Below are positions 29,301 to 40,110 of a stretch of 64,000 nucleotides of DNA, one piece after another (position 1 is the stretch's first letter; each line of letters begins with the position of its first letter). The notes under the pieces were generated by a model. That model was not told the DNA's origin, did not search any database, and worked only from the letters and a program-made list of their open reading frames with translations. Made by a program: the position numbers and the translations under genes. This DNA is from Ancylobacter sp. WKF20. GTDB lineage: Bacteria; Pseudomonadota; Alphaproteobacteria; Rhizobiales; Xanthobacteraceae. The stretch spans positions 3,082,001 to 3,146,000 of the forward strand of contig NZ_CP121679.1 in NCBI RefSeq assembly GCF_029760895.1, in the 5' to 3' direction.

Positions 29301-32300
29301 GGGCATTTCCCTTGGTGCCACCAGCGGCGTCGCGTCGCTGACCGTCGGCTCCAAGGACGGCGGCAACGTGGTGTCCGAGCTCAGCACCAGCTTTGCCGGC
29401 ATTGATGTCGGACTCAACGGTGCGGGGTCGCTGACCATCGAAAAAGGCGGCCTTGTCACCACCTCGGCGGTCGTCGTCACGTCCTTCGAGACGGATACCG
29501 GCACGCTCACCCTTGAGGGCAACGCGACGGACGGCCGCGGCGTGCTGGCGACAGGCATGCTGATGGGCGGTGACGGCACGATGAACGTCACCTTCAACGG
29601 CGGCGTGCTGCGCGCCACGCGCAGCGAAGATTATTTCATCTATCTGTTCGACGCCGACAGCATCACCCTGGCAGCGGGGGGCGGCTATATTGACAGCAAT
29701 GGCTACGACATCGGCACCACCGGCGTGTTCACCGGCGTTGGCGCGCTGGTGAAGCAGGGCGAGGGCACGCTTACCCTCTCCGGCGCCAACAGCCATTCCG
29801 GCGGCACGGAAGTCGCCGGCGGGACGCTGGAGGTGACCGATGGCGGCGCCCTCGGCACCGGCGCGGTGAACCTCTCCGCCAGCACGGCGGTGCTGGAGCT
29901 GAACAATGTCGCGACCGACATTTACGGCCTCAACGGCGTCGCGGGCAGCGAGGTCTCGCTGGTGCTGGCCGGGTCGATCCACCTGATGGCGGACAGCGGC
30001 ACCTATGACTTTGCCGGCTCGATCACCGGCGGCGGCGGGCTGAGCCTGCTCGGCTCGGTGCTGCAGATGGGGACGGGCACGCAGATCCTCAGCGGCGTCA
30101 ACAACTTCACCGGCTATATCGGCGTGACCGCCGGCACGCTGGTGCTGGCCAATGATGCCGCCGCCACGGCCAATAATCTGGTCATCCTTGCGACGGGCAC
30201 GCAGCTGACCATCGACAATGTCGACGTCACCATCGCCGGTCTCCAGGGTGACGGGGACGGCTTCGCCAACGTGCTGATCGATGGCGGCAGCCTGACGCTG
30301 GGCGGCGCGGGGCCGGCGGTCTTCGCCGGCACGATCACCGGCACCGGCGCGCTCATTGTCGATAGCACGACGACGCAGACCCTCACCGGGGTGAGCGACT
30401 ATACGGGCGGCACGACCATCCTCGCCGGCACCCTGGCTCTCGCCGGCAATGGCGCGCTCGCCAGCAGCGGCGCGCTGGCCCTCAACGGCGACACCGCCGT
30501 GTTCGACATCGCCAACGCCGCAAATCCCGTCACCATCGGCGCGCTCTCCGGCACCGCCACCGGCGCGACACTCGCCCTCGGCAACCAGATCCTCACCACC
30601 ACGGTGGATGTGGCCAGCGTCTATGCCGGCGCCATCACCGGCACGGGCAGCTTCACCAAGCAGGGCGACGCCACGCTGACGCTGAACGGCATCTCCAGCT
30701 TCGACGGCCTCGTCACCGTGGCCGCCGGCAAGCTGGTGGTCGGCGATGCCAGCCATGCCGATGCGAGCATCGCCGGCGCGGTCTTCGTCGCCGACGGCGC
30801 GACGCTCGGCGGCATCGGCACCACCGGTGCGGTCACCGTCGCCAGCGGCGGCACGCTGTCGCCCGGCAACTCCATCGGCACCATTCACGTCACCGGCGAC
30901 GTCACCTTCCTGACCGGCTCGACCTATCAGGTGGAGCTGGCGGGCGACGGGACGAGCGACCTGATTGCCGCCACGGGCCAGATCGCCATCAATGGGGCGA
31001 CGCTGAACCTCGTCGCGCTCGACCCGGAGGTGAGCTATGTCGCCGGCCAGAGCTACACCATTCTGGAAGCCACCGGAGGCGTGACCGGCTCCTTCGCGGC
31101 GGTGACCACAGACTCCCTCTTCCTGCGGGCGCAGGCCGAGGACTTCGCCACCGGGGTGAATGTCGTCATCGCCGTGGCCTCGCCCGATGCCTTCACCAGC
31201 GTCGCGGTGACGCCGAACCAGATCGCCACCTCGGCGGCGCTGGGCACGCTGCCGCAGACCGGGGCGTCGCTCGCGCTGTACAACTCGGTGCTGTTCCTCA
31301 CCTCGGCCGGCGAGGCGCAGTGGGCCTATGACCAGCTCTCGGGCGAGGTGCATGCCTCGACGCAGAGCCTGTTCATGGAACAGTCCTCGCTCATTCGCGG
31401 CGCGCTGAATGACCGCCTGCGGGCGGCGCAGGGCGGCGTCGGGGCCTCCGCCGGTACGGTGGTCAATGTGGTCGAGACGTCATCGGGGGCGCTCGCCTAT
31501 GCGGCGCCCTCGCCCGTGAAGGTGGCGGCGGATCTCAGCATCCCCGTCAAGGCGGCCCCCGCTCTGGCCCCGGTCGAGCGCTTCGCGCTGTGGTCGACCG
31601 CCTTCGGCAATTGGGGCGACATGGACGGCAACTCGAACGCTGCCGGCGTCTCCGATTCCACCGGCGGCTTCCTGATCGGCGCGGACACATTGGTGGGTGA
31701 CGGCTGGCGCGTGGGTGTGGCCGGTGGCTACAGCTACACCGACTTCTCGATCTCGGGCCGCAACTCCTCCGGCTCGAGCGACAACTGGCATATCGGCGTC
31801 TATGGCGGCAACGCATGGGGCCCGCTCGCGCTGCGCACCGGCCTGGCCTATACGTGGCAGGACATCTCGACCAACCGGAGCGTGGCCTTCACCGGCTACA
31901 CGGACAGCCTGTCGGCCGATTATGACGCCGGCACGGTGCAGGCCTTCGGCGAACTCGGTTACCGCATTGACGCGGCCGGCATCGCCTTCGAGCCCTTCGC
32001 CAACCTCTCTTATGTCAGCCTGCACCAGGACGGCTACACGGAAGAGGGCGGCGCGGCGGCGCTGACGGGCGACTCGCAGACCATGGACACGACCTTCACC
32101 ACGCTGGGCGTGCGCCTCGCCAAGGAGGTGGCGTTCGGCTCGGTGGACGCCACGCTGCGCGGCGCGCTGGGCTGGCGGCATGCCTTCGGCGACATCGACC
32201 CGACGGTGACGCAGGCCTTTGCGGGCTCCGACGCCTTCACCGTCACCGGCGCGCCGATCGCCGAGGACGCGGCGGTGGTCGAGGCCGGGCTCGACGTGCT

Positions 32301-32400
32301 GATCAGCGCCACCGCGACGCTCGGCATCGCCTATACCGGGCAGTATGGCGACGGGGTCAGCGAGAACGGTTTCAATGCGCGGCTGAGCGTCAGGTTCTGA
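26338..32400 (+). CDS. Large autotransporter with PATR-type beta-helix passenger
   Basis: 2020 residues from a GTG at 26338 (GGGGGATT just upstream). An extended signal sequence ends near residue 52 ('APARA-AD'). Residues about 55-280 are extremely Gly-rich, with GGNGG and GGGGG runs. Repeats of the autotransporter-associated beta-strand type follow: 'GTLTLSGTNSYTGGTVIEAG' near 852, a near-copy near 1140, and another near 1345. The C-terminal beta-barrel is about 1747-2020 ('RFALWSTAFGNWGDMDG' to 'FNARLSVRF'), ending in Phe as required for BamA insertion. Type Va secretion to the cell surface, likely adhesion or aggregation (inference). No obvious protease catalytic motif was seen. Confidence 0.93.
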   Translation: MSLGHRIGGESSLILSCNLSTPGGRRRAALLGSLAGTLVVAALLAPLAPARAADGDGGAGGVSVWVGAGVGGSSSSTATGGDGAAGSDAQQTTGGGGGGSGMFGGDGGAASPGGGAGGGGGEWEGAGGNDGESGGDNNSGGGGGGGAHGFVGLIGDLTNSVTGGNGGNGGEAGFAGAGGGGGGGGFGAVITGLTGTTATIDAANVSAITGGTGGNYGWAATGGNGGSGLVIYQPTGDNTLTIGAALAGGNGGSGIGSASNQGGNGASGFVLNGATGDNSVIFEGTVTGGAAGAGDFIGANGGAAILLTGTSGDTTLVIKASVTGGSATDGFFTGGIGGAGIDATGSTGATTILVQSSITGGASGTGANPQGGAGITGANLGIILDGAAGSIIGGTQGSGNGAAIAFTGGTNVLEMRADSSGDLGTITGAITGADGNDILVLAGSNNASVDFTGAHGTIAASGFGTLEKAGTSTWTVTAGDVGNGMSVLVSEGTLALTGGASLAGATRVTVNDTLDLSGLTSGTTLNNLSGAMSATIDAGATDLTLNQATAGTYTGSITGTGTLTKTGSATLTLGTDLGYTGGVVISEGTLKVTKATTLADASSVTVNGTLGLDTNGENVTIANLSGTSTDAVIDYYGVLTVAQSVDGTYAGGFSGYVQLTKTGSAELTLTGDLTSVSYVSVREGELAVRSSANAADGTGIGTNGATATLTVGLPEGATAGDTVTYSTYSMSMDGNGATNTVNIEAGATFEVEDTFYLDGNGSTRHVFNISGDATYGSGVLETAGLAVFGGVATMNLDGGTLRARADTEGFLYGFGTGSVTLGTGGGTIDTNGFNIGIDGVFTGSGALVKDGAGTLTLSGTNSYTGGTVIEAGTLAIAEATALPSSGSVALNGETAVLDISGVPGTPASVAFGSLSGTASGAVVTTGLTNFTVNQSTNATYAGSFSGEGDFNKAGSGTLTLTGTFDYDGYLVSSGGGIEIRTTDGISFKGISLGATSGVASLTVGSKDGGNVVSELSTSFAGIDVGLNGAGSLTIEKGGLVTTSAVVVTSFETDTGTLTLEGNATDGRGVLATGMLMGGDGTMNVTFNGGVLRATRSEDYFIYLFDADSITLAAGGGYIDSNGYDIGTTGVFTGVGALVKQGEGTLTLSGANSHSGGTEVAGGTLEVTDGGALGTGAVNLSASTAVLELNNVATDIYGLNGVAGSEVSLVLAGSIHLMADSGTYDFAGSITGGGGLSLLGSVLQMGTGTQILSGVNNFTGYIGVTAGTLVLANDAAATANNLVILATGTQLTIDNVDVTIAGLQGDGDGFANVLIDGGSLTLGGAGPAVFAGTITGTGALIVDSTTTQTLTGVSDYTGGTTILAGTLALAGNGALASSGALALNGDTAVFDIANAANPVTIGALSGTATGATLALGNQILTTTVDVASVYAGAITGTGSFTKQGDATLTLNGISSFDGLVTVAAGKLVVGDASHADASIAGAVFVADGATLGGIGTTGAVTVASGGTLSPGNSIGTIHVTGDVTFLTGSTYQVELAGDGTSDLIAATGQIAINGATLNLVALDPEVSYVAGQSYTILEATGGVTGSFAAVTTDSLFLRAQAEDFATGVNVVIAVASPDAFTSVAVTPNQIATSAALGTLPQTGASLALYNSVLFLTSAGEAQWAYDQLSGEVHASTQSLFMEQSSLIRGALNDRLRAAQGGVGASAGTVVNVVETSSGALAYAAPSPVKVAADLSIPVKAAPALAPVERFALWSTAFGNWGDMDGNSNAAGVSDSTGGFLIGADTLVGDGWRVGVAGGYSYTDFSISGRNSSGSSDNWHIGVYGGNAWGPLALRTGLAYTWQDISTNRSVAFTGYTDSLSADYDAGTVQAFGELGYRIDAAGIAFEPFANLSYVSLHQDGYTEEGGAAALTGDSQTMDTTFTTLGVRLAKEVAFGSVDATLRGALGWRHAFGDIDPTVTQAFAGSDAFTVTGAPIAEDAAVVEAGLDVLISATATLGIAYTGQYGDGVSENGFNARLSVRF

Positions 32401-32412
32401 GCATCCGGTTCT

Positions 32413-32493
32413 GAGGGGAGGGCCTGTCGCCCTCCCCTCACCGTCCCGCACAAACGAAAACCGCCCCGCATCGCTGCGGGGCGGTTTGTTTTT
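32413..32493 (+). terminator. Rho-independent terminator after the autotransporter
   Basis: A G+C stem GAGGGGAGGG/CCCTCCCCTC (32413-32439) is followed by a 13-bp perfect stem, AAACCGCCCCGCA (32458-32470), loop TCGC, and its complement to 32487, then TTTGTTTTT. The second hairpin flanked by A and T runs works in both directions and also serves the convergent argG. Confidence 0.9.
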
Positions 32494-32535
32494 AGGTGAC
32501 GCTGAGGCCGAGCGATCAGCCGGCGCGCCCGGATC

Positions 32536-33762
<1,227 letters not shown>

Positions 33763-33885
33763 GTCGAAGGATTCCGCACGAGAGAGAGGCATGAGCTTTA
33801 AAGGCGCGCGGACTATAGGCATGGCGCGCCCGCGCGCAAGTACCGCGCGCCGTGACCGGTGGCCTGGCAGGGCAAGCCGCCGGGC

Positions 33886-34401
33886 TCAGTCCTGCGGCGG
33901 GATGCGCGGCGGCGGGGCACCGGAAATGTCGTGCGGCGAGGCCACGGGATAGGCGCGCCCGATCGGCTTCCAGAAACCGGCGCTCCAGCCTGCCACCGCC
34001 CAATAGGCAAGGCCGCCGGCCAGCCCCGCGCCGACAATGTAGAGCAGGCCGTCAAACGGCACCGGCGTATCGGGGAAGGGCGGGAAGATCTGCGAAGCGA
34101 TCCAGGCCGAGAGCGCGCCATTGGCGGTATGGAAGATCCACGAGCGCACCGCGAAGGCTTCGGCGAACAGGATGCCGATCAACGCGATGCCGCCCATCAC
34201 CAGCACCACCGCCATCATCACGAAGGCGGCGGCAGAGAGAGCCTCCATCAGCGCGAGGAACTCCACCTCGGGCGAACCGGAGAGCACATCGCCCAGCTGC
34301 CAGTAGCCGACCATGATGACGATCAGCGCCGCCGTCATGCCGACAACACCGCCGAGCGGCACGAGGACGAGGCGCAGCAGGAGCCGCAGCAACGAATCCA
34401 T
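33886..34401 (-). CDS. Hypothetical membrane protein
   Basis: 171 residues with about four hydrophobic segments ('LVLVPLGGVVGMTAALIVIM', 'FVMMAVVLVMGGIALIGILF', and two in the C-terminal half) and a Pro-rich tail. 8 bp downstream of rlmN, so cotranscribed. No family is recognised. Confidence 0.72.
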   Translation of the reverse strand: MDSLLRLLLRLVLVPLGGVVGMTAALIVIMVGYWQLGDVLSGSPEVEFLALMEALSAAAFVMMAVVLVMGGIALIGILFAEAFAVRSWIFHTANGALSAWIASQIFPPFPDTPVPFDGLLYIVGAGLAGGLAYWAVAGWSAGFWKPIGRAYPVASPHDISGAPPPRIPPQD

Positions 34402-34409
34402 GCGCCCGC

Positions 34410-35648
34410 CTATTCCGCCGCCGCCGCCATCGCCCTAAGGGCAAGGCGCTCACGGGCGGTGAGCTTCTCGGTCTCGCTCTTGAGCTGGCCGCAGGCGGCG
34501 AGGATGTCGCGCCCGCGCGGCGTGCGCACGGGGCTGGAATAGCCGGCGCGGAACACGATGTCGGAGAAGGTCTCGATCGTCTCCCAGTCCGAGCACTCAT
34601 ATTTGGTGCCCGGCCACGGGTTGAACGGGATCAGGTTGATCTTGGCGGGGATGCCGGCGAGCAGCTTCACCAGCGCCTTGGCGTCGGCCGGTGAATCGTT
34701 CACGCCCTTGAGCATGACGTATTCGAAGGTGATGCGCTTGGCGTTGGAGGCCGGCGGATAGGTCCGGCAGGCCTCCAGCAGCTCCTTCAGCGGGTACTTC
34801 TTGTTGATCGGCACCAGCACGTCGCGCAGTTCATCATGCACCGCGTGCAGCGAGATGGCGAGCATCGGCCCGACCTCGCGGCCGAGCTTTTCAATTTCCG
34901 GCACCACACCGGAGGTGGAGACGGTGATGCGGCGCTTGCCAATGCCGAGGCCCTCGCCATCGGCCAGCACCTCAATGGAGGTCGCCACCGAGTCATAGGC
35001 ATAGAGCGGCTCGCCCATGCCCATGAAGACGATATTGGTCACCAGCCGGTCGCCCTCGGTCGGCAGGCCGGGGCCGACCGCGCGGGCCATGCCGGGATAG
35101 TCGCCAAGCCGGTCGCGCGCCACCATGACCTGCGCGATGATCTCGGCCGCCGTGAGGTTGCGCACCAGGCGCTGCGTGCCGGTATGGCAGAAGGAGCAGT
35201 TCAGCGTGCAGCCGACCTGAGAGGAGACGCACAGCGTGCCGCGGTCGCTCTCGGGGATATAGACCATCTCGACATCATGCGGCTTGTCGCCGGCGATGTC
35301 GGGGGGCAGGCGCAGCAGCCATTTGCGGGTGCCGTCATTCGACACCTGCTCGACCACCACTTCCGGCCGGGCCAGCGTGAAGGCGTCGGCGAGCTGGGTG
35401 CGCAGGCCCTTGCCGACATTGGTCATATCGTCGAACGAGGTGACGCCGCGCAGATAGATCCAGTGCCAGAGCTGGGCGACGCGCATCTTGCGCTCGCGCT
35501 CGGGCACGCCGATCTCGGCCAACGCCGCGCCAAGGCCGGCGCGGTCGAGCCCGGCGAGGGAGCGCTTGGCAAGCGGGCGGTCGGCGGGAGCCGTCGTCGC
35601 GATGCCGGCCCCGGCGGCAGCGGCCGCTGTGGTATCGATCAGGTTCAT
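34410..35648 (-). CDS. rlmN: 23S rRNA/tRNA (adenine C2) methyltransferase RlmN
   Basis: 412 residues. The radical SAM cluster cysteines are C147, C151 and C154 ('CTLNCSFC'), and the methyl-carrying cysteine near the end is about C386 ('DILAACGQL'). It methylates A2503 of 23S rRNA and A37 of some tRNAs. The first about 25 residues are Ala/Thr-rich and extend the family core; a start slightly downstream is possible. Confidence 0.96.
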   Translation of the reverse strand: MNLIDTTAAAAAGAGIATTAPADRPLAKRSLAGLDRAGLGAALAEIGVPERERKMRVAQLWHWIYLRGVTSFDDMTNVGKGLRTQLADAFTLARPEVVVEQVSNDGTRKWLLRLPPDIAGDKPHDVEMVYIPESDRGTLCVSSQVGCTLNCSFCHTGTQRLVRNLTAAEIIAQVMVARDRLGDYPGMARAVGPGLPTEGDRLVTNIVFMGMGEPLYAYDSVATSIEVLADGEGLGIGKRRITVSTSGVVPEIEKLGREVGPMLAISLHAVHDELRDVLVPINKKYPLKELLEACRTYPPASNAKRITFEYVMLKGVNDSPADAKALVKLLAGIPAKINLIPFNPWPGTKYECSDWETIETFSDIVFRAGYSSPVRTPRGRDILAACGQLKSETEKLTARERLALRAMAAAAE

Positions 35649-35748
35649 GGCTTTATCGAAGGTGTCCGTTTGCGCGCCTCATAGCACAGGGGAGCCGGCA
35701 TGGCGACTGCGCCCCGCGCGGGGTGGCTGTGCAGCGATGGCGGCGAGC

Positions 35749-35843
35749 GTCATCCCGGCCGAAGCGCAGCGCAGAGCCGGGATCGCTGACCCGTATCGCC
35801 GTACGCGATCCCGGATATGGCCTGCCGGCCATTCCGGGATGAC
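35749..35843. repeat. Composite palindromic repeat, copy 3
   Basis: 95 bp from GTCATCCCGG to CCGGGATGAC, with GAGAGCCGGGATCG-type inner arms. It lies in the gap between rlmN (start side) and the stop of the GyrI-like gene. Confidence 0.8.
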
Positions 35844-35875
35844 GATCTCCGCGGAGCAACGATCTCGTCAGATCC

Positions 35876-36619
35876 TCACTTCAGCGGCACCCAGATGTCG
35901 ATCACCAGATCGTCCGGCGGTGTCGTGCGGGGGTCGGAGCGGTATTCCTCGACATAGAGATCCTGCGCTTCCAGATCCTTGGCGTCGAGCAGGTTGGCGA
36001 TCTGCTCATAGGTCGGGTCCATCGCGTCATAGGGTCCGCGATGGGTGAAGCGCAGCGCCTTGCCGGCGGGCGAGGCGGAGAACACCACGCCATTGCCGGG
36101 CTTTTCCGTCGTCGCCCCGGCGAAGGGTACGGCAACCTCGTAGTCGAAGCTCTCCTCGCCGGTCGCGGTGTAGATGACGAAGGGCGCGCCGTTCGGCTTC
36201 AGGCCGAGCCGCGTCACTTCCGCGTCCACCTGCTTGAGCGTCGCGACAATGCTGGTGAAGGCGTCGTCCCAGCCGCTCTTGGAAGCCTTCATCAGCACCG
36301 GCACGGGCTTGAGCTCGGCGACGTCGCCAAAGCCATCCGGGCGCTTCAGCGGATCGTCCGCCGGGACGACGGCCTGCGTCTCCACCGATTTGGGATCGAT
36401 CACCGGCGGGGCCACCATGTCGTCATCGTCGAGCGGCGCGCTGTCGGTCCCGCCGGTCGCCGGCGGGGTCGCGGGAGCGGCCGGCGGAGTGGAGGGCGCG
36501 GGGCTTTGCGCCTGCAGCGGTGCGAGGGGCGCGGCGGCCAGAATGAGCACCAGCAGCACCGCCAGCATCGAGACGAGCCGGCACGGCCGGGCGCGGGCGG
36601 AGAGAGGCGAGAACGTCAT
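35876..36619 (-). CDS. Exported GyrI-like (AraC effector-binding fold) protein
   Basis: 247 residues. A signal sequence (about 1-37, '[19 protein letters not shown]') is followed by a Pro/Ala/Thr-rich linker and a GyrI/SOUL-like ligand-binding domain: '[23 protein letters not shown]', '[20 protein letters not shown]', 'VIDIWVPLK'. The fold binds small hydrophobic or cationic ligands; export to the periplasm is unusual for GyrI but known for related stand-alone domains. Ligand unknown. Confidence 0.75.
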   Translation of the reverse strand: MTFSPLSARARPCRLVSMLAVLLVLILAAAPLAPLQAQSPAPSTPPAAPATPPATGGTDSAPLDDDDMVAPPVIDPKSVETQAVVPADDPLKRPDGFGDVAELKPVPVLMKASKSGWDDAFTSIVATLKQVDAEVTRLGLKPNGAPFVIYTATGEESFDYEVAVPFAGATTEKPGNGVVFSASPAGKALRFTHRGPYDAMDPTYEQIANLLDAKDLEAQDLYVEEYRSDPRTTPPDDLVIDIWVPLK

Positions 36620-36826
36620 CGGATCACCGGGGCGCGAGAGCCCCTCCTTCTAGCATCCCCGCCCCCGCTTCGCGACGGGCGCAACGGCGCCGAGCGCATG
36701 TCGCACGCAAACGTGGCCGTTTCGCCGCACCGGCCCGCGCGCCCCGATGCGGGCATTGCCGCTGGCCATTTCCCGGCGCTTCGCCATATAAGAGCGGCAC
36801 TCCGTCCACAGACGCTGACCAGCCCC

Positions 36827-37693
36827 ATGCCCGCGCTCGACAACCGCCCCTTCGTGAAGATGAACGGCCTCGGCAACGAGATCGTGGTGCTGGACCTGCG
36901 CGACGCGCCGGTCGCGGTGCCACCGGAGGAAGCGCGCGCCATCGCCCGGCCGGAGGTGGTGCCGTTCGACCAGATGATGGCGCTCTACCCGCCGAAGACG
37001 CCGGGCACGAGCGCCTTCGTGCGCATCATCAATTCGGACGGCTCGGAATCCGGCGCCTGCGGCAATGGCACGCGCTGCATCGCGCTCTATGAGGCGGGCC
37101 GCACCGGGGTGGACCATCTCGTCTTCGAGAGCGTGGTCGGCCCGCTCGACTGCCGCGTGAGCGGGGCGACGGTGACCGTCGATATGGGCGTGCCGCGCTT
37201 CGGCTGGCACGATATTCCGCTCGCCGGCCCGGTGGACGACACCCGCGCCATCGAGCTTCAGGCCGGCCCGCCTGAAGCACCCGTGCTGCGCGGCCCTTCC
37301 GTCGCCAATGTCGGCAACCCGCACGCGATCTTCTGGGTCGAGGACATCGACGCCATCGACCTCAGCCATTACGGGCCGGAGCTGGAACATCACCCGATCT
37401 TCCCCGAGCGCGCCAACATCTCGGTGGCGCAGCTTGTCGGACCCGATCACATCCGCCTCAAGGTCTGGGAGCGCGGCGTCGGCCTCACCCGCGCCTGCGG
37501 CACCGCCGCCTGCGCCACCGCGGTCGCCGCCGCCCGCAGCGGCATTACCGGCCGGCGCGTCACCATCACGCTCCCCGGTGGCGATCTCGTCATCGACTGG
37601 CGCGCCGACGACCATATGCTGATGACCGGCCCGGCCGAATTCGAGTTCGAGGGCCGTCTCACCGCCGCCATGCTGGGCGCGACCGCCGGGTGA
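36827..37693 (+). CDS. dapF: Diaminopimelate epimerase
   Basis: 288 residues from the ATG at 36827. The catalytic cysteines are C78 in '[10 protein letters not shown]' and C224 in 'TRACGTAAC'. It converts LL- to meso-diaminopimelate for lysine and peptidoglycan synthesis. First gene of a dapF-mtaB-ftsY operon with 13 bp to mtaB. Confidence 0.96.
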   Translation: MPALDNRPFVKMNGLGNEIVVLDLRDAPVAVPPEEARAIARPEVVPFDQMMALYPPKTPGTSAFVRIINSDGSESGACGNGTRCIALYEAGRTGVDHLVFESVVGPLDCRVSGATVTVDMGVPRFGWHDIPLAGPVDDTRAIELQAGPPEAPVLRGPSVANVGNPHAIFWVEDIDAIDLSHYGPELEHHPIFPERANISVAQLVGPDHIRLKVWERGVGLTRACGTAACATAVAAARSGITGRRVTITLPGGDLVIDWRADDHMLMTGPAEFEFEGRLTAAMLGATAG

Positions 37694-37706
37694 GGCGGGT
37701 GCGATC

Positions 37707-38981
37707 ATGACGCTGGACGTCGTCTCCTTCGGCTGCCGCCTCAACGCGCTGGATGCCGCCACGGTGAAGGCCCTCGCCCGCGACGCGGGGGTCGAGCGCG
37801 CCGTGGTGGTGAACACCTGCGCTGTCACCAGCGAAGCGGTGAGCCAGGCGCGCCAGACCATCCGCCGCCTGAAGCGCGAAGATCCGGCCCGCCGCATCCT
37901 CGTCACCGGCTGCGCGGCGCAGACCAGCCCGGCCGACTTCACCGCCATGGCGGAAGTCGACCGCGTGCTCGGCAATGAGGAAAAGCTGTCGCCAGCCGCC
38001 TGGGAGGCTACCCGCGCGGCGCTGGATTTCGGACTCAGCGAAAGCCCCAAGGCGCTGGTCGGCGACATTATGAGCGTGCGCGAAATGGCGCCGCACCTTC
38101 TCGACGGCGCGGGCGAGAGCGTCGAGGGCCATAGCCGCGCCTTCGTGCAGGTGCAGACCGGCTGCGACCACCGCTGCACCTTCTGCATCATCCCCTATGG
38201 ACGGGGAAACTCCCGCTCCGTGCCGATGGGCGCGGTGGTGGAGCGTGTGCGGGGGCTGGTGCAACAGGGTTTCGGCGAAGTCGTGCTGACCGGCGTCGAT
38301 CTCACCTCCTATGGCGCGGACCTGCCCGGCGCGCCGCGCCTCGGGGCTCTGGTGCGCGCGCTGCTCCGCCACATACCGGACCTGCCCCGGCTGCGGCTTT
38401 CCTCCATCGATTCCATTGAGGCCGATGGCGACCTCATCCGCGCCTTTGCTGAGGAAGAGCGGCTGATGCCGCATCTGCACCTCTCGCTTCAGGCCGGCGA
38501 CGACCTCATCCTCAAGCGCATGAAGCGCCGGCATTTGCGGGCAGACGCCATCCGCTTCTGCGGCGAGATGCGCCGGCTGCGGCCGGACATGGTATTCGGC
38601 GCCGATCTCATCGCCGGCTTCCCGACCGAGACCGAAACGCAGTTCCGTGCCTCGCTCGATCTCGTCGACGAATGCGGGCTGACGCATCTGCACGTCTTCC
38701 CCTACTCGCCCCGTCCGGGCACGCCGGCCGCGCGCATGCCGCAAGTGGCCGGCCCGCTGATACGCGAGCGCGCCGGCCGGCTGCGCGCCAAGGGCGCGGA
38801 TGCGCTGCGCCGTCACCTCGCCGGCGAGATCGGTACGCTGCGCGACGTGCTCGCCGAGCGCGGCGGCATCGCCCGCACCCCCGGCTTCACCCCCGTGCGG
38901 CTCGCCCGCCCCCTCGCTCCCGGCGCGCGCGCCCTCGTGCGCATCGCCGGCCATGACGGAACAAGGCTGCTCGCCGCATGA
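37707..38981 (+). CDS. mtaB: tRNA t6A37 methylthiotransferase MtaB
   Basis: 424 residues. An N-terminal UPF0004 cluster uses C10, C38 and C69; the radical SAM cluster is C153, C157, C160 ('GCDHRCTFC'); a TRAM-like C-terminal domain follows. It makes ms2t6A at position 37 of tRNAs that read ANN codons. Its stop overlaps ftsY (ATGA). Confidence 0.93.
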   Translation: MTLDVVSFGCRLNALDAATVKALARDAGVERAVVVNTCAVTSEAVSQARQTIRRLKREDPARRILVTGCAAQTSPADFTAMAEVDRVLGNEEKLSPAAWEATRAALDFGLSESPKALVGDIMSVREMAPHLLDGAGESVEGHSRAFVQVQTGCDHRCTFCIIPYGRGNSRSVPMGAVVERVRGLVQQGFGEVVLTGVDLTSYGADLPGAPRLGALVRALLRHIPDLPRLRLSSIDSIEADGDLIRAFAEEERLMPHLHLSLQAGDDLILKRMKRRHLRADAIRFCGEMRRLRPDMVFGADLIAGFPTETETQFRASLDLVDECGLTHLHVFPYSPRPGTPAARMPQVAGPLIRERAGRLRAKGADALRRHLAGEIGTLRDVLAERGGIARTPGFTPVRLARPLAPGARALVRIAGHDGTRLLAA

Positions 38982-39931
38982 ACGACACCCCTGACGACAC
39001 GACGGGCTCCAGGCCCGGCTTCTGGAAGCGGCTGACGCAGGGGCTCACCCGCACCGCGTCCAGCCTCTCCACGGGGATCACCGACCTCTTCACCAAGCGC
39101 AAGCTCGACGCGACGACGCTGGAGGATCTCGAAGACATCCTCATCCGCGCCGATCTGGGCGTGGAGACCAGCGCCCGCATCGCCGAGGCGGTCGGCAAGG
39201 GCCGCTATGAGAAGGGGATTGACCCGGAAGAGGTGCGCGCCCTCGTCGCCGCCGAGATCGAGGCGGTGCTGACGCCCATCGCCACGCCGCTGAGCTTCGA
39301 GACGGCCAGCAAGCCCTTCGTGCTGCTGATGGTCGGCGTCAACGGCTCGGGCAAGACCACCACCATCGGCAAGCTCGCCTCGACGCTGCGCGCGCAGGGC
39401 AAGAAGGTCGTGCTGGCGGCGGGCGACACCTTCCGCGCCGCCGCCATCGAGCAGCTCAAGGTCTGGGCCGACCGCACCGGCGCCACCATCGTGTCGCGCG
39501 AGCCGGGCGCGGATGCCGCCGGCGTCGCCTTTGACGGCCTTGCCAAGGCCCGTGCGGACGGGGCCGACGTGCTCATCATCGACACCGCCGGGCGGCTGCA
39601 GAACCGCGCCGAGCTGATGGCGGAGCTGGAAAAGGTGGTGCGCGTCATCAAGAAGCAGGAGCCGGGCGCACCCCATGCGGTGGTGCTGACGCTCGACGCC
39701 ACGGTCGGCCAGAACGCGCTGTCGCAGGTCGAGGCGTTCACCCGCGTCGCCGGCGTCACCGGCCTCGTCATGACCAAGCTCGACGGCACGGCGCGCGGCG
39801 GCATTCTGGTGGCGATCGCCGCCAAGCACCGCCTGCCGGTGCATCTGATCGGCGTCGGCGAGGGCATTGACGACCTCCAGCCCTTCGCCGCGCGCGACTT
39901 CGCCCGCGCCATTGTCGGGCTCGACAGCTAG
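38978..39931 (+). CDS. ftsY: Signal recognition particle receptor FtsY
   Basis: 317 residues with a short N-terminal region (about 1-40), then the NG domain. The G1 loop is 'GVNGSGKT' (120-127), G3 is 'DTAGR', G4 'TKLDG'. It delivers SRP-ribosome complexes to the membrane. The acidic A domain is almost absent, as is common in alphaproteobacteria. ATGA overlap with mtaB. Confidence 0.96.
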   Translation: MNDTPDDTTGSRPGFWKRLTQGLTRTASSLSTGITDLFTKRKLDATTLEDLEDILIRADLGVETSARIAEAVGKGRYEKGIDPEEVRALVAAEIEAVLTPIATPLSFETASKPFVLLMVGVNGSGKTTTIGKLASTLRAQGKKVVLAAGDTFRAAAIEQLKVWADRTGATIVSREPGADAAGVAFDGLAKARADGADVLIIDTAGRLQNRAELMAELEKVVRVIKKQEPGAPHAVVLTLDATVGQNALSQVEAFTRVAGVTGLVMTKLDGTARGGILVAIAAKHRLPVHLIGVGEGIDDLQPFAARDFARAIVGLDS

Positions 39932-40110
39932 GATCACGGACGGGGTCAGCCGGCGGGCGTTAACCGGAACGAGGGAAAATGACCCCGACGCCGCCGCCGC
40001 AAGCCCCGCACGCCGCCGGACTGCCTTATATTTTCCCTCGGCACGCCCCGCGTGAGGGTGCAGGGTCATCCGGCCGGACCATCGGACGGGCCGCGTCTCG
40101 GGAGTGAAGC

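Noticed and set aside
27838..31353. A long open frame of over 1100 codons on the minus strand within the autotransporter
   Set aside because: It mirrors the Gly/Thr-rich passenger codons in antisense, lacks any family motif, and the plus-strand protein has a signal, repeats and a barrel.
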